A stretch of DNA of 64,000 bases, from contig NZ_CBYM010000010.1 in assembly GCF_000577815.1 (NCBI RefSeq), positions 38,498 to 102,497 on the forward strand, written 5' to 3'. Both the position numbers and the translations under genes were made by a program. The stretch is from Clostridium saudiense (lineage in GTDB: Bacteria > Bacillota > Clostridia > Clostridiales > Clostridiaceae). Shown here in pieces: positions 1 to 7,915 of this stretch; positions within the stretch are counted from its first letter, which is position 1, and every line of letters starts with the position of its first letter. The notes beneath the pieces were generated by a model. The model saw only the letters and a list, made by a program, of their open reading frames with translations, did not search any database and was not told the DNA's origin.

Positions 1-609
1 ATTATAATCTAGTTTTAATTGAACTATGCCAGGTACTAATTCAGTAATTGAATGACCAAGAGATTTTGCTAGTTTATATCCAGTACCATCAGATCCAGTC
101 TTTGGAGCAGTTTTTCCTCCACAAGCTAAAATAACTTTATTAGCTGTGAATAATTTATATGTTTCATTAGTTGTGGATAACTTGAAATTTTTATCCTTGT
201 GGATATCTTTTATTTTACAACCTGTGTATAAAGGTATATTTCTATCCTCTAGTGACATTTTTAAAATATCCACAACAGAAGATGCTTGTAATGATTGTGG
301 ATAAAGTTTTCCACTTGGAAGAGCAACTATAGGAAGTCCTAAAGATAAGAAAAGATTTTTTGTATCTTCAAGTGATAATTTTTCTAAGGCACAAAATTGA
401 AAATCTGAATTGGAACTATGATAATTAATGAATGGTGGTTTAATACAATTATTAGATATATTACATCTACCATTACCAGTAGTTAAAATCTTTTTACCAA
501 TTCTATCACTACCTTCAACTATAGCTACATCTATTCCAAAATCTTTAGCAGTAATAGCAGCAATCAATCCAGAAGCTCCACCGCCAACAATTATTAAATC
601 ATGATGCAA
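1..609 (-). CDS. HI0933/BaiN-family flavoprotein (NAD(P)/FAD oxidoreductase), partial
   Basis: The C-terminal part is cut by the left window edge. About 203 residues are visible. They open with a dinucleotide-binding loop (DLIIVGGGASG, residues 4-14), followed by TTGNGRCN near residue 45 and ACGGKTAPKTGSDG further on. These are hallmarks of the HI0933/YhiN/BaiN flavoprotein family, which binds FAD; the physiological substrate is usually unknown. The start is taken as TTG at 609, because GGGGTG stands about 7 bases upstream and the nearby ATG is out of frame. The coding sequence carries several DnaA-box-like nonamers (see 172-304). Family call confident, function not. Confidence 0.85.
   Translation of the reverse strand, partial: MHHDLIIVGGGASGLIAAITAKDFGIDVAIVEGSDRIGKKILTTGNGRCNISNNCIKPPFINYHSSNSDFQFCALEKLSLEDTKNLFLSLGLPIVALPSGKLYPQSLQASSVVDILKMSLEDRNIPLYTGCKIKDIHKDKNFKLSTTNETYKLFTANKVILACGGKTAPKTGSDGTGYKLAKSLGHSITELVPGIVQLKLDYN
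172..304. promoter_or_regulatory. Cluster of four DnaA-box-like nonamers inside a gene
   Basis: Seen directly: TGTGGATAA at 172-180 and 296-304, both exact matches to the reverse of the DnaA box TTATCCACA. TGTGGATAT occurs at 198-206 and its complement ATATCCACA at 266-274, each one mismatch away. Four sites in 133 bases is far above expectation for AT-rich DNA with one G/C-rich core each. Binding by DnaA is inferred; coding constraint could explain part of it. Confidence 0.5.
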
Positions 610-638
610 TTTAAAACACCCCTTTCGATTAGTTTGGA

Positions 639-764
639 GTTAGTAGTTAGGAGTCATTAGTTAATAAATAAATTCATCTGTGCTGAATTTAAAAAATATA
701 TTTTTTTAGAAACTTCATAGAAGTTGCATCATTAAATACTAAATGAAAACAACTAATTACTAAC
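639..764. repeat. Dispersed imperfect palindromic repeat (copy 1)
   Basis: The ends are near-inverted (GTTAGTAGTTA at 639-649, TAATTACTAAC at 754-764). The centre holds two small hairpins, one reading AACTTC...GAAGTT and one ATTCAGCACAGATGAAT-like. Read on the minus strand it aligns through most of its length with the repeat at 58341-58469, with paired changes in the small hairpins. It occupies most of the space between the flavoprotein gene and the next gene. Confidence 0.6.
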
Positions 765-877
765 TATATATTAACTATCTTAATGTTTCGCATTATGTTC
801 TGCAATAATAATTATGTAATTGTAGAATAATAATAAATCAATAAATTTTAGGAATACTAAAAATAGAGGTGAAATTA

Positions 878-1459
878 ATGAAGGTTAAGATAATAGATTC
901 TAATTTAGAAGATTATAATAAAGAATTTAAATTGAGAAGAATGAATTATGACCAAGTAGTAGTTAATTATCCAGGAAATTCAGGAATAAAAGTTTTTAAT
1001 AAAGATTCAGTTGAATTTATTACTGAGAGTGAAATAGATGAATTTTTAATTAGCTATAGTGATTTTTTAAAAATTAAATTAAATAGAGGAATTTCAGTTA
1101 CTTTATATAAAGCTATTTTAGATACTATAGAAAAAGAGTTTGAAATTGAGTTTAAAGACCTTAATTTATTACGTGATAAATATATTGTTAATAAGAGAGG
1201 AATTTGGGAAAAGGAAATTTTATGTGTAATTAATGAAATTATACCTTTAAAAATTATGGCAAGTGGACAAAATTTTAAAAAAAGTGGCTTTAACATAAAA
1301 GTGGAAGAAATAAATAAGGAAGAATTTTTTGAAATTTGTTCTTTTGAAATAAAAAAAATAAGTAAAGAAATTAAAGAAAAAGAAGAAATTTTAGCGAGAT
1401 ATGGTATGGCAATAGAAAAAATTAAAAAGCCTGAAAACCCAGTAAAAATGTTGGTTTAG
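878..1459 (+). CDS. Hypothetical protein, 193 aa
   Basis: I do not recognise a family. The product is charged, Lys/Glu/Ile-rich and soluble-looking, with no signal peptide or membrane segment. The C-terminal third is a long charged helix (about residues 145-180), followed by a Pro-containing tail. The start is taken as ATG 878 because AGAGGTG at 864-870 is a good ribosome binding site; the longer GTG start at 869 lies inside that site. It stands alone upstream of the tRNA array and reads in the same direction. Coding is supported by length, codon usage and ribosome binding site. Confidence 0.6.
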   Translation: MKVKIIDSNLEDYNKEFKLRRMNYDQVVVNYPGNSGIKVFNKDSVEFITESEIDEFLISYSDFLKIKLNRGISVTLYKAILDTIEKEFEIEFKDLNLLRDKYIVNKRGIWEKEILCVINEIIPLKIMASGQNFKKSGFNIKVEEINKEEFFEICSFEIKKISKEIKEKEEILARYGMAIEKIKKPENPVKMLV

Positions 1460-1512
1460 AGGAAAAAAGAAATACATAATAAAAAATATATAAAAAAATT
1501 TTAAAAAAAGTG

Positions 1513-1541
1513 TTGACACTATATATATTTTTAGGTATTAT
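1513..1541 (+). promoter_or_regulatory. Promoter of the tRNA array
   Basis: A consensus -35 TTGACA (1513-1518) and -10 TATTAT (1536-1541) are separated by exactly 17 bases. Transcription would start near 1548, about 37 bases before the first tRNA. This is the strongest sigma-A-type promoter near the array and fits a stable-RNA operon. Confidence 0.85.
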
Positions 1542-1584
1542 AGGTAATGTACTCGGGAGAGCGCAGCAAAACAAAAGAAACCTA

Positions 1585-1659
1585 GGCCCCTTGGTCAAGC
1601 GGTCAAGACACCACCCTTTCACGGTGGTAACAGGGGTTCGATTCCCCTAGGGGTCACCA
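1585..1659 (+). tRNA. tRNA-Glu (TTC), array unit 1
   Basis: A complete cloverleaf of 75 bases with encoded CCA. The acceptor GGCCCCT pairs with AGGGGTC, the anticodon loop CTTTCAC gives TTC, and the T arm is AGGGG-TTCGATT-CCCCT. It is the first gene of the array and identical to copies at 1938 and 2233. Confidence 0.97.
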
Positions 1660-1666
1660 TTTTTAC

Positions 1667-1742
1667 GGAAGCATAGCTCAGCTGGGAGAGCATCTGCCTT
1701 ACAAGCAGAGGGTCACAGGTTCGATCCCTGTTGTTTCCACCA
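1667..1742 (+). tRNA. tRNA-Val (TAC), array unit 1
   Basis: 76 bases with encoded CCA. The acceptor GGAAGCA pairs with TGTTTCC, and the anticodon loop CTTACAA gives TAC. It lies seven bases after tRNA-Glu. Confidence 0.97.
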
Positions 1743-1747
1743 AATAT

Positions 1748-1824
1748 GGCTCAGTAGCTCAGTTGGTTAGAGTGCCGGCCTGTCACGCCGGAGGTCGAGG
1801 GTTCGAGCCCCTTCTGAGTCGCCA
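1748..1824 (+). tRNA. tRNA-Asp (GTC), array unit 1
   Basis: 77 bases with encoded CCA. The acceptor GGCTCAG pairs with CTGAGTC, and the anticodon loop CTGTCAC gives GTC. Confidence 0.97.
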
Positions 1825-1856
1825 ATTAAACTTAATATTTTAAGTCATATAAATGT

Positions 1857-1931
1857 GCTTCATTGGCTCAATGGCAGAGCAGCTGACTTGTAATCAGCAG
1901 GTTGTTGGTTCGACTCCGACATGAAGCTCCA
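1857..1931 (+). tRNA. tRNA-Thr (TGT), array unit 1
   Basis: 75 bases with encoded CCA. The acceptor GCTTCAT pairs with ATGAAGC, and the anticodon loop CTTGTAA gives TGT. It closes the first four-gene unit. Confidence 0.97.
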
Positions 1932-1937
1932 TTTTAT

Positions 1938-2012
1938 GGCCCCTTGGTCAAGCGGTCAAGACACCACCCTTTCACGGTGGTAACAGGGGTTCGATTCCCC
2001 TAGGGGTCACCA
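1938..2012 (+). tRNA. tRNA-Glu (TTC), array unit 2
   Basis: Sequence identical to the copy at 1585, including CCA. It opens the second, three-gene unit, six bases after tRNA-Thr. Confidence 0.97.
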
Positions 2013-2018
2013 TTTTAC

Positions 2019-2094
2019 GGAAGCATAGCTCAGCTGGGAGAGCATCTGCCTTACAAGCAGAGGGTCACAGGTTCGATCCCTGTTGTTTCCACCA
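2019..2094 (+). tRNA. tRNA-Val (TAC), array unit 2
   Basis: Identical to the copy at 1667, with encoded CCA. The short spacer before it is also nearly identical to that of unit 1. Confidence 0.97.
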
Positions 2095-2099
2095 AATAT

Positions 2100-2176
2100 G
2101 GCTCAGTAGCTCAGTTGGTTAGAGTGCCGGCCTGTCACGCCGGAGGTCGAGGGTTCGAGCCCCTTCTGAGTCGCCA
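2100..2176 (+). tRNA. tRNA-Asp (GTC), array unit 2
   Basis: Identical to the copy at 1748. No tRNA-Thr follows in this unit; a 56-base spacer leads to unit 3 and ends with the same CCTAGG-type junction that precedes unit 1. Confidence 0.97.
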
Positions 2177-2232
2177 ATTTTTTAAAGTGCGATGTAACAA
2201 ATGAATAATACAGTATGATGTACAAAAGCCTA

Positions 2233-2307
2233 GGCCCCTTGGTCAAGCGGTCAAGACACCACCCTTTCACGGTGGTAACAGGGGTTCGATTCCCCTAGGG
2301 GTCACCA
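2233..2307 (+). tRNA. tRNA-Glu (TTC), array unit 3
   Basis: Identical to the copies at 1585 and 1938. It is preceded by the short stretch AGCCTAGG-like that resembles the approach to unit 1. Confidence 0.97.
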
Positions 2308-2314
2308 TTATTAT

Positions 2315-2390
2315 GGAAGCATAGCTCAGCTGGGAGAGCATCTGCCTTACAAGCAGAGGGTCACAGGTTCGATCCCTGTTGTTTCCACCA
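2315..2390 (+). tRNA. tRNA-Val (TAC), array unit 3
   Basis: Identical to the copies at 1667 and 2019, with encoded CCA. Confidence 0.97.
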
Positions 2391-2396
2391 TCATAC

Positions 2397-2473
2397 GGCT
2401 CAGTAGCTCAGTTGGTTAGAGTGCCGGCCTGTCACGCCGGAGGTCGAGGGTTCGAGCCCCTTCTGAGTCGCCA
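2397..2473 (+). tRNA. tRNA-Asp (GTC), array unit 3
   Basis: Identical to the other two Asp copies, with encoded CCA. Confidence 0.97.
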
Positions 2474-2482
2474 CTTTAATTT

Positions 2483-2557
2483 GCTTCATTGGCTCAATGG
2501 CAGAGCAGCTGACTTGTAATCAGCAGGTTGTTGGTTCGACTCCGACATGAAGCTCCA
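2483..2557 (+). tRNA. tRNA-Thr (TGT), array unit 3
   Basis: Identical to the copy at 1857. It is the last gene of the array, and the terminator begins immediately after its CCA. Confidence 0.97.
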
Positions 2558-2588
2558 AAACTCCACAAAAGTGGAGTTTTTTTGTTTT
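2558..2588 (+). terminator. Terminator of the tRNA array
   Basis: The stem AACTCCAC / GTGGAGTT with an AAAA loop is followed by seven T residues. It starts directly after the last tRNA. Confidence 0.9.
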
Positions 2589-2629
2589 TAAAATAAAATT
2601 GATATTTTAAAATTACATAAAAAAATAAT

Positions 2630-2668
2630 AATTAAAAGGAATCTAAATTTCATAGATTCCTTTTAATT
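2630..2668 (-). terminator. Terminator of the helicase-loader operon
   Basis: A perfect 15-bp stem (2630-2644 with 2654-2668) and 9-base loop. Read on the minus strand it is followed by a T-rich run. It lies about 60 bases past the end of the DnaI-like gene. Confidence 0.75.
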
Positions 2669-2729
2669 ATTTTAGTGTGTAAATTTATTTAGCAGAGTTG
2701 AAATTTGAAAATTCATTAAACAGTAGATT

Positions 2730-3710
2730 TTATTTTTGTCTTTTTAAGTTAAGTTGAATTCTTATATCTTCTGCGAAAAATTTAAATAGCTTAAATTCAC
2801 CAATTATTCTAGATGATATTCTTTCGCTATATCTTTTTGAAATTAGAGGTAAACTCAAATTTGTAGATATAAGCATTTTTTTATTTTTTAATATTTTTTT
2901 ATTAATTAATGTAAATAATTCTGTAGATGAAAAATCAGTAATTTGCTCTGAACCTAAATCATCTATAATTAATAAGTCGCAATTAATAAGAAGATTTTCT
3001 AAGTCCGTGTCATTATTAAACTTTATATCCTTCAATGCACGTAAAAGGTCATCAGATGTTTTATATACTACTAGAAAACCTCTATCTAATAATTCTTTAG
3101 CAATACACCAAGATAAAAATGTTTTACCGGTTCCAGAATTACCATAGAACAAAAGATTAGTATTAGTATTTTTAAAGTTTGGCAAGTATTCGCCAGTTAT
3201 ATACTCTAATATATCTTCTATATTTTTACGAGGTGTATATCTTTCATCATTTAATTTATGATTAGGATATAAATTAATATTAAAGTTTCTAAAATTATTA
3301 GTTTTAACTGCTTCTTCTAATTCTGAATCTTTATAATAAAGTTTAATTAATTTAGTTTTAAAACAAGAGCATTTTTCTATTCCTATGAATCCAGTATCTT
3401 TACATTTTGGACAATTATAATGTAAATTTAAATAATCAGGACTATATCCGTGAGATACAAGCATTTCATACTTCTTTGCTCTTAAGTCAGTAATTTCATC
3501 TCTAATATTATTTAAATCATTTGGATCAGTAATTCCTTTTAATGCAGCCATAGATAAATTTAAACAAAGTTTTTGGATAGTCGTATCTAATTCTAATATT
3601 TCAGGGTATTTATTTTTAATTTCTTCACGCCTTTTTGCTAATTTACGGTTTTCTTCAGTACGAGTCTTTTCGTACATATCCATAAGTTCTGCTTGGTAAC
3701 CTTTAATCAT
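2730..3710 (-). CDS. dnaI: DnaI-like replicative helicase loader (AAA+ ATPase)
   Basis: 326 aa, cytoplasmic. The N-terminal half is helical and charged, then comes a zinc-binding segment CPKCKDTG...CSC (about residues 119-136) and an AAA+ module. The AAA+ module has Walker A GNSGTGKT (about 191-198), Walker B LLIIDDLG, sensor STN and an SRI arginine region. This arrangement matches the DnaI/DnaC loaders that place the hexameric helicase at origins or restart forks. It overlaps the upstream DnaD-domain gene by 8 bases, so the two are co-translated and probably act together. The start ATG lies in the end of dnaD. Confidence 0.9.
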   Translation of the reverse strand: MIKGYQAELMDMYEKTRTEENRKLAKRREEIKNKYPEILELDTTIQKLCLNLSMAALKGITDPNDLNNIRDEITDLRAKKYEMLVSHGYSPDYLNLHYNCPKCKDTGFIGIEKCSCFKTKLIKLYYKDSELEEAVKTNNFRNFNINLYPNHKLNDERYTPRKNIEDILEYITGEYLPNFKNTNTNLLFYGNSGTGKTFLSWCIAKELLDRGFLVVYKTSDDLLRALKDIKFNNDTDLENLLINCDLLIIDDLGSEQITDFSSTELFTLINKKILKNKKMLISTNLSLPLISKRYSERISSRIIGEFKLFKFFAEDIRIQLNLKRQK

Positions 3711-4701
3711 CTTTATCCCATCCTAACAATTTCTTTTCTAATGAATCATAGTCATATTCGCGAGCCTCAAAGTTATTAAATTTAAGAGGATTAACTTCTT
3801 GAGACCTAGAGGAGTTAAAGTTCCTATTAGCTTGTGATGATTTATAATTAGCTTCTTTTTTCTCAATATCAGCTAAAGTTTTTAAATTATTTTTATTCCA
3901 ACTTGATAAAATACCATCAATATATTTAAAGTCAGAACGATTTAATCTTTGGAAACAAATATTACAAGCCTTCTCTATTACCTCTAAAGGAAAAGCATAA
4001 TCAATTATCCATTTTTCTAACATTTCCTCTTGTGGTTTCATTAATTCAGGATTTTTAATTCCTAAATAGTTTAATATATGACGAATTTTTACCCATTTAT
4101 CTTCAGTCTTCTTTATATAGTTTTGTGCATCATCAATAGTAGTAATATTCATGTCGTGCCAAGCAATAGCTACTTTTTCTATATATCTATAGTCACTTTT
4201 ACCACGAGAAACGCAGTATTCTAATAATATGAGAATTAATTCAGACGAAAAATTAAATTCATCTTGCCAACTTAGATAAGTAGTCATTTCTTTAGGGGAC
4301 AGTGGTCTGCCTAATAAGCGTTCAATATCATTTAGCATATCTTTTGTTGAAGTTTTATTTAATGCTTCAAGTAAATTAATCTCTTTATTTTTTGACTTTG
4401 AATCTTCAACTAAATCTATAAATTCAACATTGTAATTCCCCATTTTATCTATTGGTATAAGTCTTAACACACCTTCGTCATGCCAATAGTTTAGAGCATT
4501 TAATATATCAGATTCTAGTAAGTTTAATGATGAGGCTAGTATTGTTGAATTTGCACCCATTTCACCAGAGTTATTATATTTTAACATTAGCAGATAAACT
4601 TTAATAAATTCCCCACGAGCTTTTGGCATGTATTTTTCAATAAACACATTACTTACTGGAGTAAAATTTGATGAGTTATTTTTTAGCATAAAAGTGCTCA
4701 T
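3703..4701 (-). CDS. dnaD: DnaD-domain primosome protein
   Basis: 332 aa. The N-terminal part (about 10-100) is a winged-helix-like region. Two DnaD/DDBH2-type segments follow: about 128-200 (LGRPLSPKEMTTYLSWQ and the aromatic YRYIEKVAIAWHDMNI) and about 209-285 (FKYIDGILSSW). DnaD/DnaB proteins remodel DNA and recruit the helicase loader in Firmicutes. The next gene encodes that loader and overlaps this one by 8 bases. The tail (about 290-332) is polar and low in complexity. Family assignment is firm; whether it corresponds to DnaD or DnaB of Bacillus is not resolved. Confidence 0.88.
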   Translation of the reverse strand: MSTFMLKNNSSNFTPVSNVFIEKYMPKARGEFIKVYLLMLKYNNSGEMGANSTILASSLNLLESDILNALNYWHDEGVLRLIPIDKMGNYNVEFIDLVEDSKSKNKEINLLEALNKTSTKDMLNDIERLLGRPLSPKEMTTYLSWQDEFNFSSELILILLEYCVSRGKSDYRYIEKVAIAWHDMNITTIDDAQNYIKKTEDKWVKIRHILNYLGIKNPELMKPQEEMLEKWIIDYAFPLEVIEKACNICFQRLNRSDFKYIDGILSSWNKNNLKTLADIEKKEANYKSSQANRNFNSSRSQEVNPLKFNNFEAREYDYDSLEKKLLGWDKDD

Positions 4702-4945
4702 AATTTTTATCGACCTTTCTTAAGATTGATTAGAATTTAAACTTAATCAGTCTATATATTAATTAACGTAATCAACTATAATTATAAACAAAAAAGCTTA
4801 TTCATAGTACGCATTAAATTTATTATAACAAAGGCGAAGTTAACCCTCAACATAACAATTTATACAGAAAAATGTATAAATTTATAAAAGAGGGGAAAAG
4901 TAAGTGATGTGCTTAAAAAAATTAGCAATTAGGAGGAAATAAAAA

Positions 4946-6073
4946 ATGGACTTGAGTAAGCAGAATAACATAAGTATACTGTTGAAAATACTAGTTTTAG
5001 TAGCGGTTATACTTATTAGTTTTATGTTTATACTACCAGGTAAAAATATTAATGCAGAAAGCAATGATATATATGAGAAAAATATAGTCAATACTGATGA
5101 TGAACTTAATGATAATAATAATGAAGAAAAATTAAGTGCGGTAAGCGTATTTAAAAATAATTCAAGCACAATAAAAAATATTAACTTGCAAGGTCATACT
5201 ATTAAACTATCAGATAGTACAGTTTGTTTTTATTCATCAATAGACGATAAATATTTAGTTCTAGAAGAAATTTGTAATTCTTATGTAAAAGAACTTGGAT
5301 TAGATGTAAATAATATAAATCACATAGAGGTTTTAGGGGTAATTAGTTCAAATACAGAAAAGAATAGGATATCAAATTTAAGTGAAAGTGGAGAAATTGC
5401 TAGAGAAGTATATAATGCAGAAGTTATAAATAATGACTTATCAGGGCTTAAGTTTAAAGTTAGTTTAACAGAAACAGAAACTGTAGAACCTGAAATAGTT
5501 ACAGAAGAAACTAATGAATTATTAGCTGGGGAATCAGAAACTATTAAGGGGGTAGAGGGTAAGAATTTACTATATAAAGAGATAACGTACTATGGGTTAA
5601 ATAAAGCAGAGGAAACTACTATAAAGCAGGAGATAATTACTCCTGTAGTAAATACTGTGGTTAAGAAGGGGATTAAAAGTCCTTATGAAGCGGGGATAGC
5701 ATTTTTATCAAGACCAACTGAGGGCGGTTATATAAGTTCCTTATTTGGAGAAGTTAGAAAGGCTTCTATTCATAAAGGAATAGATATAGCAAAAAGTCTA
5801 GGGGCAGATGTTAATGCTTCATTAGAAGGAAAGGTAATTCAAGCTGGATATAATAACGGCGGATATGGAAATTTAATTGTATTAGAGCACAGTAATAATA
5901 TGAAGACGTATTATGCTCATTTAAGTAACATATATGTTAATGTAGGGGAAATGGTAAAACAAGGAGATATAATTGGAGCGATTGGAAGCACTGGTAATAG
6001 TACAGGGCCACACTTGCATTTTGAACTTAGAATAAATAATGAACCTGTTGATCCAAGTAAATATATAAAGTAA
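4946..6073 (+). CDS. Membrane-anchored M23 family peptidase
   Basis: 375 aa. A single N-terminal membrane segment (about 9-31) puts the rest outside the membrane. Residues 35-200 are polar and acidic. About 205-245 (ending TPVVNTVVKKGIK) resembles the end of a G5 domain. About 255-375 is the M23 lysostaphin-like domain, with HKGIDIA and GPHLHFEL supplying the zinc ligands, plus the YYAHLS strand. M23 enzymes cut peptide cross-bridges of peptidoglycan or serve as spore-engulfment partners. The ribosome binding site AGGAGG sits about 9 bases before the ATG. It stands alone and shares a bidirectional terminator with the next gene. Confidence 0.9.
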   Translation: MDLSKQNNISILLKILVLVAVILISFMFILPGKNINAESNDIYEKNIVNTDDELNDNNNEEKLSAVSVFKNNSSTIKNINLQGHTIKLSDSTVCFYSSIDDKYLVLEEICNSYVKELGLDVNNINHIEVLGVISSNTEKNRISNLSESGEIAREVYNAEVINNDLSGLKFKVSLTETETVEPEIVTEETNELLAGESETIKGVEGKNLLYKEITYYGLNKAEETTIKQEIITPVVNTVVKKGIKSPYEAGIAFLSRPTEGGYISSLFGEVRKASIHKGIDIAKSLGADVNASLEGKVIQAGYNNGGYGNLIVLEHSNNMKTYYAHLSNIYVNVGEMVKQGDIIGAIGSTGNSTGPHLHFELRINNEPVDPSKYIK

Positions 6074-6074
6074 T

Positions 6075-6105
6075 AAAAAAAACACCAATCAGCGGTGTTT
6101 TTTTT
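6075..6105. terminator. Bidirectional terminator between convergent genes
   Basis: The stem AAACACC / GGTGTTT with a 7-base loop is flanked by A-run and T-run, so it can end transcription from both sides. It overlaps the stop codon of the subtilisin gene. Confidence 0.85.
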
Positions 6106-7303
6106 ATTGCTGTAATACTTTAGTTATATCTATTTTGCCTTCACCTTGTTGATTTTTAGGAAGGTCTAATGGCACTGCAGCTACTTTGAGTAATGATAAA
6201 ATATCATCAAATGTAAAATTAGGATTACGTTCAAATAAAAGGGCGCAAAGGCCAGCTACATATGCAGCAGATATTGATGTACCAGTAAAGCTTTTGTATG
6301 AAGTATCTAATTTAGGAGCATGTATTCTAGAATTATTTTTATAAGATATATATGCGGTATTTGAATTCAAGGATACTACATCCACACATGCAGCACAAAA
6401 ATTAGGCTTTGTATCTTTCTTTATTGCACCACAAGATGAATATTCATAGGATCTTATAGTTGATGATGTTGTATCTATTCCAGAAACTGTTATACAATTA
6501 TTACTTAATGCAATGCCTGTAATTGATCCATCAGCATTTCTGTTACTTCCACTAGGAAGTATGCAAACTATTGATTGAAGTTTTGCTATTTTCAATAGAG
6601 AATCAAAAAGTGTAAAAATAAACTTATTATAGTATAAGCTTTCAAAAGGAAGACAAATAACTTTTATATTATATTTATCACTCATAGTAATTAATTCTTC
6701 TAGAGAAAATAAAATATCAGAAACATATCCTTTACCCAATTTATCAAATGCCTTAAAGCAATGGATAGTAACTTCAGGAGCAACTCCTGTATATATTTTA
6801 TTAGAGGCTAATCCATTACCGGCAATTATTCCACAAGTACAAGTTCCATGTCCGTTATCATCATATGGATAAGGTAAATCATTAATTAAATCAACAAAAG
6901 TATTGATTCTATTAAATGGGTAAGTTAAGTCACGGTGTGGATATACACCGGAATCAATAACACCTACGCTAACACCACGTCCATATATAGCTAATTTAGA
7001 AGATAATCTTATCTTATTTGCAGTTGATATACTCATACCACATAAAGTAAAGTATTGGTCTAAGCAAATATATTTAACCTCTGGATATTCTAATAATAAT
7101 TGTATTGAGCTTGCTTTTAATTGAGCACATATTATATTACAAGATTCAATTCTTCTTATAACATTGCCATGATATGAGCGTATTTTTTTTGAAATTGAAT
7201 CTGGAAAGTTTCTATATTGTATTAAAATACGATAATCTTTTATACTACTAGATGCTAAAAGAAATTTAAGATTAGGATCTAGTTTTTTAGTTGAAGAGAA
7301 CAT
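6104..7303 (-). CDS. S8 subtilisin-family serine protease
   Basis: 399 aa. The catalytic triad is visible: Asp117 in VGVIDSG, His152 in NGHGTCTCG and Ser343 in GTSISAAYVAG, with the oxyanion Asn254 in PSGSNRN. Residues about 20-85 look like a short I9-type inhibitory prodomain. There is no signal peptide, so it is either intracellular or exported by an unusual route. It lacks the extended C-terminal region of clostridial Csp germination proteases and is nearer the length of intracellular subtilisins. It is unusually Cys-rich for the family. Start supported by AGGAG six bases before ATG. Confidence 0.9.
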   Translation of the reverse strand: MFSSTKKLDPNLKFLLASSSIKDYRILIQYRNFPDSISKKIRSYHGNVIRRIESCNIICAQLKASSIQLLLEYPEVKYICLDQYFTLCGMSISTANKIRLSSKLAIYGRGVSVGVIDSGVYPHRDLTYPFNRINTFVDLINDLPYPYDDNGHGTCTCGIIAGNGLASNKIYTGVAPEVTIHCFKAFDKLGKGYVSDILFSLEELITMSDKYNIKVICLPFESLYYNKFIFTLFDSLLKIAKLQSIVCILPSGSNRNADGSITGIALSNNCITVSGIDTTSSTIRSYEYSSCGAIKKDTKPNFCAACVDVVSLNSNTAYISYKNNSRIHAPKLDTSYKSFTGTSISAAYVAGLCALLFERNPNFTFDDILSLLKVAAVPLDLPKNQQGEGKIDITKVLQQ

Positions 7304-7372
7304 AAAAAACTCCTAAAATTATTCACATTACTATAGTATATGATTTAGGAGCTTTTTGTTAATATAATAAAT

Positions 7373-7804
7373 TTAAAACTTCCATTTAAATAATACAATT
7401 CCAGCTATCATTATGGCTATTCCAAGTATCTCATGAAATGAAAATGGAACTTTTTCTGTGCCAAATAGTCCAAAGGCATCAATTAAGGCAGATGCGGATA
7501 TTTGAGCTACTAGAATAACAGCTGTTCCGACGGTTACACCTAATGATTTCATACTTAACATAACTGTAAATGTTATTATAACTCCTAGGACTCCGCCAAG
7601 TAAGTAGAGTTTATTAGTTGATTTGATTTCCTTAAATGTGCCATCTTTAAAGAAAAAAAGTATTATTAAGGATAAAATAAGTCCAGTAGCCTGAACAAAT
7701 GTATTTGTTTCCCATGTGCCTATCTTTTCACTTAGTCTAGTATTAAAAACACCCTGAAGACTCATAGAAATACCTGAGATTATAGCACCTATTAATCCAA
7801 ACAA
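7373..7804 (-). CDS. YdcZ/DUF606-type DMT membrane transporter
   Basis: About 143 aa with four to five hydrophobic helices. N-terminal GLIGAIISGISMSLQGVFNTRLSEKIG and C-terminal GIAIMIAGIVLF are typical of the short YdcZ (DUF606) branch of the drug/metabolite transporter superfamily, which works as a dimer of five-helix units; substrate unknown. The start is put at TTG 7804, because GGAGGTG sits six bases upstream; the longer GTG start at 7813 is part of that same ribosome binding site. Confidence 0.8.
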   Translation of the reverse strand: MFGLIGAIISGISMSLQGVFNTRLSEKIGTWETNTFVQATGLILSLIILFFFKDGTFKEIKSTNKLYLLGGVLGVIITFTVMLSMKSLGVTVGTAVILVAQISASALIDAFGLFGTEKVPFSFHEILGIAIMIAGIVLFKWKF

Positions 7805-7864
7805 AATTATCACCTCCAGGTATAGTATTCCTAAATAGACAATAATATATTAAAATTTATTGTA

Positions 7865-7910
7865 ATAAAAAAAGCATTAGATGTAATAAAAAATACATCA
7901 TAATGCTTTA
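7865..7910 (-). terminator. Terminator downstream of dUTPase-like gene
   Basis: The stem AAAGCATTA / TAATGCTTT extends through ATGTA / TACAT. On the minus strand it is followed by TTTTTTTATT. Confidence 0.8.
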
Positions 7911-7915
7911 AAGGA

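Noticed and set aside
1422..1622. 66-residue minus-strand open frame
   Set aside because: It overlaps the array promoter and tRNA-Glu; no ribosome binding site.
1585..2557. Regular repeats that might suggest a CRISPR array
   Set aside because: The repeats are complete tRNA genes; no short repeat-spacer periodicity or cas genes occur anywhere in the window.
6936..6944. A further DnaA-box-like TGTGGATAT
   Set aside because: It is single and part of a local palindrome in the subtilisin gene; not a cluster.
6104..7303. Assignment of the subtilisin as a Csp germination protease
   Set aside because: Too short and lacking the Csp C-terminal domain; no germination genes alongside.
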